NCBI GenBank assembly: GCA_964465155.1
Contig: CAYXIH010000086.1
Location: 1-7,752 of the forward strand
DNA: 7,752 bases
Direction: 5' to 3'
Origin: Spiro-02 sp964465155
GTDB lineage: Bacteria; Spirochaetota; Spirochaetia; Sphaerochaetales; Sphaerochaetaceae
Shown here: positions 1 through 6,402 of the stretch, in pieces
How positions within the stretch are numbered: the stretch's first letter is position 1
How the letters are laid out: every line of letters begins with the position of its first letter
Notes under the pieces: model-generated
Database searches by the model: none
Told to the model about the DNA's origin: nothing
What the model saw: the letters and a program-made list of their open reading frames with translations, nothing else
Translations under genes and position numbers: made by a program

Positions 1-14
1 AAGGAGAATTTGTC

Positions 15-773
15 ATGAATGCAATAAAGCGAAAAAAACAAATCATGGAGATGCTGATGCAGCGCTCATCAGTTGATGTAGTCTCCCTTTCCCAGGACCT
101 TGGGACTTCCAAGGTGACGATACGCAATGACCTGGACAATCTTGAAAAGAAAGGACTCTTGGTCCGTACCCGCGGAGGGGCCATTCTTGCTGAGAGCCAG
201 GACCTCGTTCGCCTGATCACCAACACGCTGCATGAGTGCGAGACTGAAAAGCGTGCGATTGCAAAGCTGGCAGCCAAGATGATCCAACCCAACATGAACA
301 TCATCATCGACAGCGGAAGCACCACGATCCACCTGGCCAAGGAAATTGTGTCGATCCCGCTGACCGTAGCGACAAACTCGATGCTGGTCGTACAGGGCTT
401 GGTTGGCCACGACAACCTGGAGCTGCTGGTTGCAGGTGGTGTTGTCCGCCAGCAGTCAATGGCTACCATGGGCAACGACGCCAAGCATTGCTTTGAGCAA
501 ATCCATGCCGACATTCTGTTCCTTGGTGCATCGGGGTTCTCCCTGACGCAGGGGATTACCTGCAGCAACCTCATTGAAGCCGACACCAAGAAGTCCATGA
601 TCCGCTCCAGTGCGAAAGTCGTGCTGATGGTGGACTCCACAAAGGCAAATATATCATCGCTTGCCCGCATTTGTGGTTGGGACTCGATCGATGTCATGGT
701 CACTGATAATCGCCTGGCACCGGAGCTTCGTGCAGCTATCGAAGCCAAGGGTGTCGAAGTCATTACAGATTAA
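15..773 (+). CDS. DeoR-family transcriptional regulator
   Basis: A 252-residue DNA-binding regulator with the standard DeoR layout and length. Residues about 5-57 form the N-terminal winged helix-turn-helix, with the recognition segment TSKVTIRNDLDNLEKKGLL and the typical RTRGGA wing. Residues about 75-232 form the DeoRC sensor domain, which in this family is related to ribose-5-phosphate isomerase and usually binds a phosphorylated sugar or similar metabolite. Visible sensor motifs are DSGSTT (99-104), TNS (120-122), the GG at 141-142, GASG (171-174) and the later E-A-D-x-K-K and VDSTK segments. The ATG at 15 has AAGGAG at 1-6, eight bases upstream. It lies 45 bases before tctC on the same strand, so it probably controls the transporter operon and perhaps itself. 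Tct transporters are more often paired with two-component, LysR or GntR regulators. The family call is firm; the effector is unknown. Confidence 0.93.
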   Translation: MNAIKRKKQIMEMLMQRSSVDVVSLSQDLGTSKVTIRNDLDNLEKKGLLVRTRGGAILAESQDLVRLITNTLHECETEKRAIAKLAAKMIQPNMNIIIDSGSTTIHLAKEIVSIPLTVATNSMLVVQGLVGHDNLELLVAGGVVRQQSMATMGNDAKHCFEQIHADILFLGASGFSLTQGITCSNLIEADTKKSMIRSSAKVVLMVDSTKANISSLARICGWDSIDVMVTDNRLAPELRAAIEAKGVEVITD

Positions 774-777
774 CGAA

Positions 778-790
778 CAGACGGTGTCTG
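778..790. promoter_or_regulatory. Short palindrome in the deoR-tctC gap, candidate operator
   Basis: CAGAC-GGT-GTCTG is a perfect 5-bp inverted repeat with a 3-base centre. It lies in the 45-base gap between the regulator stop codon and the tctC start. Its position makes it a candidate binding site for the adjacent DeoR protein, or a small RNA hairpin. No convincing -35/-10 pair is visible in the gap, so tctC may instead be transcribed from a promoter upstream of the regulator, outside the window. Confidence 0.3.
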
Positions 791-818
791 ATTTATTCTT
801 GCATATCATGGAGACCTT

Positions 819-1793
819 ATGAGAAAATTTGTGTGTGTAGCAGCGTTGTTTTTACTGAGTGTTTCTCTCTTCGCCGGTGGTTCGAAGGAGACCTCCTTCC
901 CCGATCCTGAGAAGACGATCACCATTGTCGTTCCCCATGCGGCAGGGGGTGGTACCGACCGTATCTTCCGTGCCCTTGCCGATGAGATGAAGAAGATCTC
1001 AGGCCAGAACTTCATCGTCACCAACATCACTGGTGCTGGAAGCGCGACGGGAACCAATGAGGTGCTCAATGGTTCAGCTGATGGGTATACCTTGCTGGGT
1101 GCAGGGACCCATACCACTGCAGCCACGATGCAGGGCCTTACCGAAGGATACAAAGCCCTTGACTATGTGGCGGCCCTCAACTGGGATCCGTTCATCATCG
1201 CCGTGCGCAACGACAAGCCTTGGAAGACGCTTCAGGAACTTGAAGTCGCTGCAAAGGCAAACCATGGTAAGATTACCTTTGGCAATGCTGGGATGGGTGG
1301 TGCCACTGGAGTAGCGTGTGTTGGCCTGAACATTGCCTTTGACAAGGCATTCAACGTCACACCCTTCAATGGTGGTGCGGACTTGATCGCCTCCGTGTTG
1401 GGTGGCCATTGCGATGTGGGCATCTTCAGCCAGAGCGAGGTTGTTGCAAACCTTGACGCCCTGCGTCCCCTTGCAATCCTGGGCGACTCGGCCAGTACGA
1501 TCGATGCACTTGCTGCTGTCCCGACCCTTGCGCAGGCTGGCTATCCCTCCCTCAACATCCCCAGTGGCTCGTTCAGGTCCCTGATGGTCAAGGCCGGCAC
1601 TCCGTTGGAGGCTTGCCAATGGCTTGCCAGCGTGGCGGAAAAGGCGTTCAAGTCCCCAACATTCCAGAAGTTCATGGAGAACAACGGTTTGATTCCTGCG
1701 TTCTATACCCTGGACGATTTCGCAGAGTACGATCAGCAGATCATCGCAGAGTATGAGCCGATCTTGCAGGAAGCAGGACTGTACAAGCTGTGA
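819..1793 (+). CDS. tctC: Tripartite tricarboxylate transporter substrate-binding protein (TctC/Bug family)
   Basis: A periplasmic solute-binding protein of 324 residues, the usual length for the TctC/Bug family. It captures an organic acid and delivers it to the TctAB permease. Residues 1-19 are a signal peptide (basic MRK, hydrophobic core, cleavage probably after LFA). No lipobox cysteine is present, so it should be soluble or held by its uncleaved segment rather than lipidated. Family motifs are TITIVVPHAAGGGTD (33-47), the NITGAGSATGTNEVLNGSADGYTLL stretch around 69-93, DPFIIAVR (123-130), GKITFGNAGMGGATG (150-164) and the PTLAQAGYP segment (235-243). The ATG at 819 has GGAG at 810-813. 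Its TGA stop overlaps the tctB GTG start, indicating translational coupling. Known family substrates include citrate, tartrate and other carboxylates. The ligand here cannot be deduced. Confidence 0.93.
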   Translation: MRKFVCVAALFLLSVSLFAGGSKETSFPDPEKTITIVVPHAAGGGTDRIFRALADEMKKISGQNFIVTNITGAGSATGTNEVLNGSADGYTLLGAGTHTTAATMQGLTEGYKALDYVAALNWDPFIIAVRNDKPWKTLQELEVAAKANHGKITFGNAGMGGATGVACVGLNIAFDKAFNVTPFNGGADLIASVLGGHCDVGIFSQSEVVANLDALRPLAILGDSASTIDALAAVPTLAQAGYPSLNIPSGSFRSLMVKAGTPLEACQWLASVAEKAFKSPTFQKFMENNGLIPAFYTLDDFAEYDQQIIAEYEPILQEAGLYKL

Positions 1794-2542
1794 GCAACAC
1801 CAGCCACGGCGGCATGCTCCGCAACCGCAAGCCCATCCCCATCACCTTCGCGATTGTCTCGGTGCTCTACTTCATCTATGTAGTCAGCTCTGGCAGTTCA
1901 AAGATGATTGGTGATGAGATAGGGGGCGATCCCGGTGGGATGCTGCTGCCGATGGTGCTCTCTGCATTCATGTTCTTTGCTTCGGTCTACCTGTTCATCA
2001 CGGACAAGCGCGACGAGTCCTCCAAGCCCCGTGCAATGACCCGGGAGGAGAGGCAGCTCTTCGTGCTCACAGTCTGTGGTGCGATTGGGTACGTGCTCCT
2101 CAGCCGTGTGTTGGGATTTGTCCTGTGCACGGTGCTCTTGCTGTTCATCCTGTGCTTTGCAAACATGCGCAAGGGGCTCCGTCGCGCCGATGCTATGGCA
2201 GCCCTCCTGGGCTGTGGTGGCTCGTTGGTCTCCTTGCTTGGCTTGTATAGTCTCTGCAGGGTAGTGACCCGTTCGTTGCTGATAGCGGGGAGGAGGGGGA
2301 CGATCCCTTCCTGGTTGGGGTCGACCACGACCACTGCCGCGCTGTCCATGGTGATCACGGTCATCGTGGTCGTGGCGGCAATAGTGCTGCTGCGCAGGAT
2401 TTGGCCAAATTCCGAACAGACGCAGCGCTCCCATGACAGCTGGTATTCCGCCGTCATTGCAGTGGCTACGACAGAGATCTTGTATCTCGTGTTCAAACAA
2501 CTGTTCCTTGTCGAGCTCGTCAAGGGACCGATTACCTGGTAG
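1790..2542 (+). CDS. tctB: Tripartite tricarboxylate transporter TctB-type small membrane subunit, enlarged
   Basis: An inner-membrane protein of 250 residues in the position of TctB, the poorly conserved small subunit of Tct transporters. The GTG start at 1790 shares GTGA with the tctC stop; AGGA at 1775-1778 is the likely ribosome binding site. Hydrophobic segments are visible at about 17-35, 49-70, 89-124 (probably two helices), 136-157, 181-202 and 217-240. TctB proteins are typically about 150-180 residues with four or five helices, so this one is long. The extra material appears to be residues about 130-215, including a TTTTAALSMVITVIVVVAAIVLL helix region, while the last segment (TTEILYLVFKQLFLVELVKG) resembles the usual TctB C-terminal helix. 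TctB sequences diverge strongly, so the assignment rests on topology and on the tctC-x-tctA order more than on motifs. Confidence 0.82.
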   Translation: MSNTSHGGMLRNRKPIPITFAIVSVLYFIYVVSSGSSKMIGDEIGGDPGGMLLPMVLSAFMFFASVYLFITDKRDESSKPRAMTREERQLFVLTVCGAIGYVLLSRVLGFVLCTVLLLFILCFANMRKGLRRADAMAALLGCGGSLVSLLGLYSLCRVVTRSLLIAGRRGTIPSWLGSTTTTAALSMVITVIVVVAAIVLLRRIWPNSEQTQRSHDSWYSAVIAVATTEILYLVFKQLFLVELVKGPITW

Positions 2543-2554
2543 GGGGCCCATACA

Positions 2555-4081
2555 ATGGATGCATTCATGCAGGGCCTCTCGCAGGTCGCGAATATTTCTA
2601 CGGTTCTCTGGATGGCTGGAGGTTCGATACTGGGTATTATCCTCGGGGCACTTCCAGGTCTGACAGCTACCATGGGCATCGCTTTGATCATGCCCATCAG
2701 TTTCCAGCTTCCCAGCGCAACGGGCATTGGTCTGTTGCTGGCTGTCTATTGCGGTGCTGTCAGTGGTGCTTCCATTCCTGCAATCCTTCTGGGAATCCCT
2801 GGGAATCCCAATGCTATCGCAACAGTTGAGGATGGAATCCTCATGACTCGCCGTGGAAGGGCAGGGCAAGCCTTGGGCGGTGCAGTCGTTGCTTCGTTCA
2901 TTGGCGGCATGGGGAGCCTGCTGTGCCTGGTACTGTTTGCCCCCATGATAGCCAAGCTGACTTTGGCATTCGGCCCTGCAGAAAAGACTACGCTGGCATT
3001 GGTCGGACTGGTAATCATTGCCTCCATATCCAGCAAGAACCTGATGAAGGGGTTGCTGATGGGGGCATTTGGCATGGCGTTGGCCTTCCTCGGAACCGAT
3101 CCGTTCTCTGGACAGCTGCGCATACCGTTCCAGGGGCTGTTGGCGACGACACCCCTTGCCAAGGGGCTGGACCTGACTTCCACGCTCATTGGCTTGTATG
3201 GCGTGTCGCAGGTGTTCACCGAGATGCGCAAGATCAATGAACCTCCAAGGATCATCCCCAAGGTGGAGATAGACCATGTGTTCCCGCCTTGGAGAAAAGT
3301 GTGTGCAATGTGGAAGATCATCCTCAGTTCGCTGGGAATTGGCACCGTTGTCGGTGCAATTCCCGGAACTGGAGCTTCCATTGCAGTATTCCTTGCCAGA
3401 AATACTGCAAAGAATATCTGTGAAGCCTCCGGTGGAAAACTCGAGCCGCTGGGCAGTGGTTGCCTGGAGGGTATCTTTGCCCCGGAAGTTGCCAACAATG
3501 CCGTGACAGGCGGTGCGTTGATCCCGGCTCTGGCGCTGGGTATCCCCGGGGACGCAGCAACTGCAGTCCTCATCGGAGCCCTGATGATCAAGGGGGTAAC
3601 CCCGGGCTTCCAGCTGTTCCAGCAGAACATGCCGTTGGTCTATGCCATCTTCATCACGCTGTTCTTCTCCAACTGCTTCATGGCCATCTTCCAGCTGGCA
3701 GGAGTTCGCCTCTATCCCAAGGTGTTGGGCGTGCCCTCCCAGCTGCTGCTTCCTCTTGTATTGGTACTCTCGTTCATTGGTTCTTATGCCATCGCAGGGC
3801 AAGCAACCAGCGCCGGGTTGTTCAACATGGGCACGGCATTGGTCATGGGCTGGCTGGGGTATGTGCTCAAGCGGGATGACTACCCCATAGCACCGATAGT
3901 CCTGGGACTGATCCTTGGAAGCATGTTCGAGGAGAATTTCCGCAGGGCCGTCAAGCTTGCAGGTGGAAACTACCTGACGTTCTTCACCAAGCCGATTTGC
4001 TGGATCTTCATCCTGCTTGCTGTCGCATCGATCGTATTTCCCGTAGTATCACGCAAGCTGAAGGCTCGCAAGGGGCGGTGA
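2555..4081 (+). CDS. tctA: Tripartite tricarboxylate transporter large permease subunit TctA
   Basis: The main transport channel of the Tct system, a polytopic inner-membrane protein of 508 residues (family about 500). Hallmark glycine/proline motifs are GALPGLTATMGIALIMP (31-47), ILLGIPGNPNAIATVEDG (77-94), GAIPGTGASIAVFLA (268-282), FAPEVANNAVTGGALIPALALGIPGD (308-333) and ALMIKGVTPG (342-351). The motifs of the first half recur in the second half, as expected from the internal duplication of this family. The protein ends in a hydrophobic helix and a basic tail (SRKLKARKGR). The ATG at 2555 is preceded by AGGGGG at 2541-2546, which overlaps the tctB stop. The next gene starts after a single spacer base, so expression of the hydrolase is probably coupled. 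It uses the ion gradient to import the acid supplied by TctC; that mechanism is family knowledge, not visible here. Confidence 0.96.
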   Translation: MDAFMQGLSQVANISTVLWMAGGSILGIILGALPGLTATMGIALIMPISFQLPSATGIGLLLAVYCGAVSGASIPAILLGIPGNPNAIATVEDGILMTRRGRAGQALGGAVVASFIGGMGSLLCLVLFAPMIAKLTLAFGPAEKTTLALVGLVIIASISSKNLMKGLLMGAFGMALAFLGTDPFSGQLRIPFQGLLATTPLAKGLDLTSTLIGLYGVSQVFTEMRKINEPPRIIPKVEIDHVFPPWRKVCAMWKIILSSLGIGTVVGAIPGTGASIAVFLARNTAKNICEASGGKLEPLGSGCLEGIFAPEVANNAVTGGALIPALALGIPGDAATAVLIGALMIKGVTPGFQLFQQNMPLVYAIFITLFFSNCFMAIFQLAGVRLYPKVLGVPSQLLLPLVLVLSFIGSYAIAGQATSAGLFNMGTALVMGWLGYVLKRDDYPIAPIVLGLILGSMFEENFRRAVKLAGGNYLTFFTKPICWIFILLAVASIVFPVVSRKLKARKGR

Positions 4082-4082
4082 C

Positions 4083-4841
4083 ATGGATGTGACCTTCCTT
4101 GGTGCCAACGGGAGCCTGCAAGGTGTTGGCTCGGGCAATACCTCGTTGCTTGTCACGGGTAACTGTTCAAGCATCCTCATAGATGTCAGCGGGTCCCCGC
4201 TGCAGCAACTGCGCCAGGCTGGCATGCACGATCCGGCCTCATTGGATGCGGTGGTGCTGACCCATGCCCATATCGACCATGTCTATGGGCTGCCGTCGTT
4301 GCTGCACAACCTATGGCTCCTGGGCAGGAGCAAGGAGCTGCAGGTCATATCCAATAGGCCCACATTGGACCTTGCACGGTCGTTGTGCTCCGTGTTTTCT
4401 TTGGAGACGAAACAAGGGATGTTCCCCATTCGATGGATAGATGGAGAAGATGCTCCACATCGTATATATGAAGATCTCCACCTGCAACTTGTAAGGGTGG
4501 ACCATGGAATTCCAGCAGTGGGCGTGGTGGTTGCACAAGGCAGTTCCAAGCTGGTGTACAGCGGGGACACGAGGGCTCTACATCCAAGCCCACGCATGTG
4601 TGGTGCCAGGCTGTTGGTCCATGAAGCAGGAGGTGTCTCTTCCCAGCAGGCAATACTGGCTGGGAAAGGGCACAGCAGTGCCGCTGACGCCGCCCGCTTT
4701 GCCCAAGAGTCGGATGCACAGTCGCTGTTGCTCTGCCATCTTCCACTTGATGTTGCCATCCATGGCGAAATGCTTGCCGAGGCTCGGCAGATATTTGCCA
4801 ATACCAACTTGCCCGTCATCTTTCATCACTATTCGATTTGA
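4083..4841 (+). CDS. Metallo-beta-lactamase-fold hydrolase, ribonuclease Z-like
   Basis: A 252-residue cytoplasmic metallohydrolase with a complete two-metal ligand set of the RNase Z-like branch: HAHIDH (H61, H63, D65, H66), H141 in DHGIPAVG, D162 in SGDT, and H219 in CHLP. HEA (180-182) and GHSSAADAARFA (196-207) also match the branch; the latter resembles the HST region of tRNase Z. The N-terminus MDVTFLGANG is the usual first strand. It is shorter than a typical bacterial RNase Z (about 300 residues), and I see no inserted exosite arm between the HAHIDH region and H141, so tRNA 3' processing is doubtful. The ATG at 4083 has AAGGGG at 4070-4075 inside the end of tctA. Its position as the last gene of the transporter operon suggests a hydrolase acting on the imported compound or a derivative, such as an ester or lactone. 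That role is inference; the fold is secure. Confidence 0.9.
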   Translation: MDVTFLGANGSLQGVGSGNTSLLVTGNCSSILIDVSGSPLQQLRQAGMHDPASLDAVVLTHAHIDHVYGLPSLLHNLWLLGRSKELQVISNRPTLDLARSLCSVFSLETKQGMFPIRWIDGEDAPHRIYEDLHLQLVRVDHGIPAVGVVVAQGSSKLVYSGDTRALHPSPRMCGARLLVHEAGGVSSQQAILAGKGHSSAADAARFAQESDAQSLLLCHLPLDVAIHGEMLAEARQIFANTNLPVIFHHYSI

Positions 4842-4878
4842 CAGGATATTCACTCTGGATCCTTTGCAGGATACTATT

Positions 4879-4882
4879 GGAG
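4879..4882 (+). promoter_or_regulatory. Unusually close ribosome binding site of the small exported protein
   Basis: GGAG lies only two bases before the ATG at 4885, much closer than the 5-9 bases seen at most starts in this window. The alternative AGGA at 4868-4871 is 13 bases away. Either initiation here is weak, or the real start differs; an ATT at 4876 is the only nearby in-frame near-start codon. The signal peptide beginning exactly at the ATG supports 4885. Confidence 0.35.
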
Positions 4883-4884
4883 AC

Positions 4885-5265
4885 ATGAACAAACATCTGT
4901 TGGTATTGTTGTTGCTCGCCGTCTCCTTACCCCTTTCGGCTGTCGGGTATGAGTCGCTGTATGGACAATGGGACATCGTGGTCGACACTCCCATCGGATT
5001 GAAGGATGGGAGTGTGGTCATGCAACAGGGGAAGGACGGAGAGCTTGCCGGTGCCCTCACGTTGTTTGACAAGACCACCCCTTTCTTGGAAGCTTCCTAT
5101 GACGGGGAGGTCCTCTATTTCCGGGGGAAGATCAAATTTGCTATTTTCTCGATACCCTATGAAGCCACCGGGAAGCTGGATGGCGACAGCGTTGTAGCCG
5201 TTGCCGACACAAAGATGGGAAAGATGGAGATAGTGGGGAAACGTAGCTCAAAAATGGGGAAATAG
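4885..5265 (+). CDS. Small exported protein, probably beta-barrel/lipocalin-like
   Basis: A 126-residue protein with a clear signal peptide: MNKHLLVLLLLAVSLPLSA, with cleavage probably after A19. The mature part is about 107 residues, rich in alternating polar and hydrophobic residues. It follows a pattern I associate with small beta-sandwich or lipocalin-like modules: GQWDIVVDTPIG (27-38), GELAGALTLF (52-61), a DGEVLYFRGKI strand (73-83), TGKLDGDSVVA (95-105) and a final strand ending in GKR. Similar modules occur alone or attached to hydrolases and oxidoreductases, and their ligand is generally unknown. The reading frame is open far upstream on the + strand, overlapping the hydrolase gene, but that part is an out-of-frame shadow; the signal peptide fixes the ATG at 4885. 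It starts 43 bases after the hydrolase stop with no terminator between, so it may be read from the transporter operon. The function is unassigned. Confidence 0.8.
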   Translation: MNKHLLVLLLLAVSLPLSAVGYESLYGQWDIVVDTPIGLKDGSVVMQQGKDGELAGALTLFDKTTPFLEASYDGEVLYFRGKIKFAIFSIPYEATGKLDGDSVVAVADTKMGKMEIVGKRSSKMGK

Positions 5266-5269
5266 ACAG

Positions 5270-5298
5270 TTGTTCAGAGATATCGTGCGGTGTATACT
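5270..5298 (+). promoter_or_regulatory. Candidate sigma-70-type promoter for galM-udk
   Basis: TTGTTC at 5270-5275 and TATACT at 5293-5298 are separated by 17 bases. The -10 box matches the consensus at five of six positions and the -35 at the first three. Transcription would start near 5305, leaving a leader of about 33 bases before the galM ATG. The -35 box begins five bases after the stop codon of the preceding gene. Confidence 0.5.
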
Positions 5299-5310
5299 AC
5301 TCTGCAAAGG

Positions 5311-5324
5311 TCAGCCTGGGCTGA
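5311..5324. promoter_or_regulatory. 14-base palindrome in the galM leader, candidate operator
   Basis: TCAGCC-TG-GGCTGA is a perfect 6-bp inverted repeat. It sits just downstream of the predicted transcription start and two bases before the AGGAGG ribosome binding site. As a DNA dyad it could be a repressor site; as RNA it could form only a short hairpin that might mask the ribosome binding site. Confidence 0.35.
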
Positions 5325-5326
5325 AC

Positions 5327-5332
5327 AGGAGG
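5327..5332 (+). promoter_or_regulatory. Strong ribosome binding site that decides the galM start
   Basis: AGGAGG five bases before the ATG at 5338 selects this start over the in-frame GTG at 5290. The GTG would add 16 residues with no family counterpart, lies upstream of the -10 box, and has no such site in front of it. Confidence 0.8.
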
Positions 5333-5337
5333 GTGTC

Positions 5338-6381
5338 ATGGTCGTCAAACGACATTTCGGAACTTTGGAGAATGGAGAAGATGTATTTCTCTATACATTG
5401 ACCGCTGGACAATACCGTGCGGATATCTGCACGTACGGGGCAACCCTTCAGTCGTTCCATGCACCTGATTCCAAAGGGAACATCAACGATGTGGTGCTGG
5501 GCTATGATGACCTGGAATCCTATACCAAGACAACAAACTACTTTGGAATGACCGTCGGCCGTTTCGCCAATCGAATCGGCAACGGGTCCTTCGTGCTGGA
5601 TGGGACGACCTACACCCTTGAGAAAAACGACGGGGGCAAGAACTCCCTGCACAGTGGCCATGACGGTATGAGCTTCAAGAACTGGCATGGAGAGGTATTT
5701 GATGTCCAGGGAATGCCCGGACTGATGCTGAGCCTCCGTTCTTGTGATGGGGAAGGTGGGTTCCCCGGATGTGTGACGGTCACCACGAGTTACCTGCTCA
5801 AGGACAATGGTGAATTGGTGATCGATTATGAAGCGACCACCGACAAGCCGACTCCCGTCAACATGACAAACCATACCTATTTCAACCTAGGTGGTGCAGG
5901 AAGCAACAAATCCGTGTTGGAGCATGAGGTTGTCCTCAACTGCGACAAATACCTTCCTGTGGACAGCAGCCTGATCCCTACGGGTGAGGTTCTCTCTGTA
6001 GGAGGGACTCCCTATGACTTTACAACAGTCAAGACAATCGGGCGTGATATTGCCAAGGCTTCGGGACGTGGGTACGACCATTGCCTGGTCTTGGGAAACC
6101 AGCATCAGGGAATGAAGGAAGTTGCCAAGGTCCTCGAGCCCTCAAGTGGCAGGACCCTGGTGGTCAAGACCACAAAGCCTGCCGTACAGTTCTACACAGG
6201 CAACTTCCTCGATGGGACAGAGGAGGGAAAGGGTGGGGTTCCGTATGCCAAGAATACCGGATTCTGCCTGGAGACCCAGTACTACCCCGATGCTCCCAAC
6301 CATCCAGAGTTTCCCAGCTGCATCCTGCTTCCGGACGGCATCTACAAGCAGACAACCATTTTTGAATTCGGCCACAACTAA
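5338..6381 (+). CDS. galM: Aldose 1-epimerase (galactose mutarotase)
   Basis: A cytoplasmic enzyme of 347 residues that interconverts the alpha and beta anomers of galactose, glucose and related sugars, feeding the Leloir pathway. Length and motifs are typical: YGATLQSF (33-40), GRFANRIGNGSFVLDG (74-89), LHSG with H105, TNHTYFNLGG with H179 as the expected catalytic acid, YDHCLVLG (246-253), QFYTGNFLDG (284-293), and the C-terminal block ETQYYPDAPNHP with E312 as the expected catalytic base. No signal peptide is present. It lies 72 bases after the small exported protein, behind a candidate promoter and a palindrome. The udk gene follows after 21 bases with no terminator, so the two are probably co-transcribed. 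No other galactose gene is in the window, so the sugar it serves is unknown. Confidence 0.95.
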   Translation: MVVKRHFGTLENGEDVFLYTLTAGQYRADICTYGATLQSFHAPDSKGNINDVVLGYDDLESYTKTTNYFGMTVGRFANRIGNGSFVLDGTTYTLEKNDGGKNSLHSGHDGMSFKNWHGEVFDVQGMPGLMLSLRSCDGEGGFPGCVTVTTSYLLKDNGELVIDYEATTDKPTPVNMTNHTYFNLGGAGSNKSVLEHEVVLNCDKYLPVDSSLIPTGEVLSVGGTPYDFTTVKTIGRDIAKASGRGYDHCLVLGNQHQGMKEVAKVLEPSSGRTLVVKTTKPAVQFYTGNFLDGTEEGKGGVPYAKNTGFCLETQYYPDAPNHPEFPSCILLPDGIYKQTTIFEFGHN

Positions 6382-6402
6382 CCAGAGAAGGAGCTATCAG
6401 GC

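Noticed and set aside
2411..2424. Recurrence of CGAACAGACG within tctB, also present at 774-783
   Set aside because: The second copy is inside coding sequence, lacks the inverted-repeat partner, and a 10-base match in 7.7 kb does not by itself indicate a shared operator.
1898..3802. 634-residue open frame on the minus strand across tctB and tctA
   Set aside because: It is antisense to two well-supported membrane-protein genes. Its translation is rich in Gln, His, Arg and Cys with no domain-like pattern, as expected for a shadow of hydrophobic codons.
4838..4877. Possible promoter before the small exported protein (TTGACA at 4838-4843)
   Set aside because: The -35-like box is perfect but no -10 box lies 16-19 bases downstream. 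TACTAT at 4872-4877 is 28 bases away, too far.
4504..4884. In-frame extension of the small exported protein back into the hydrolase gene
   Set aside because: The extension is the hydrolase gene read in another frame. The signal peptide begins at the ATG at 4885, which must be N-terminal to work.
5290..5337. GTG start giving galM 16 extra residues
   Set aside because: It lies upstream of the predicted -10 box, has no ribosome binding site, and the added residues do not resemble the family; AGGAGG supports the ATG at 5338.
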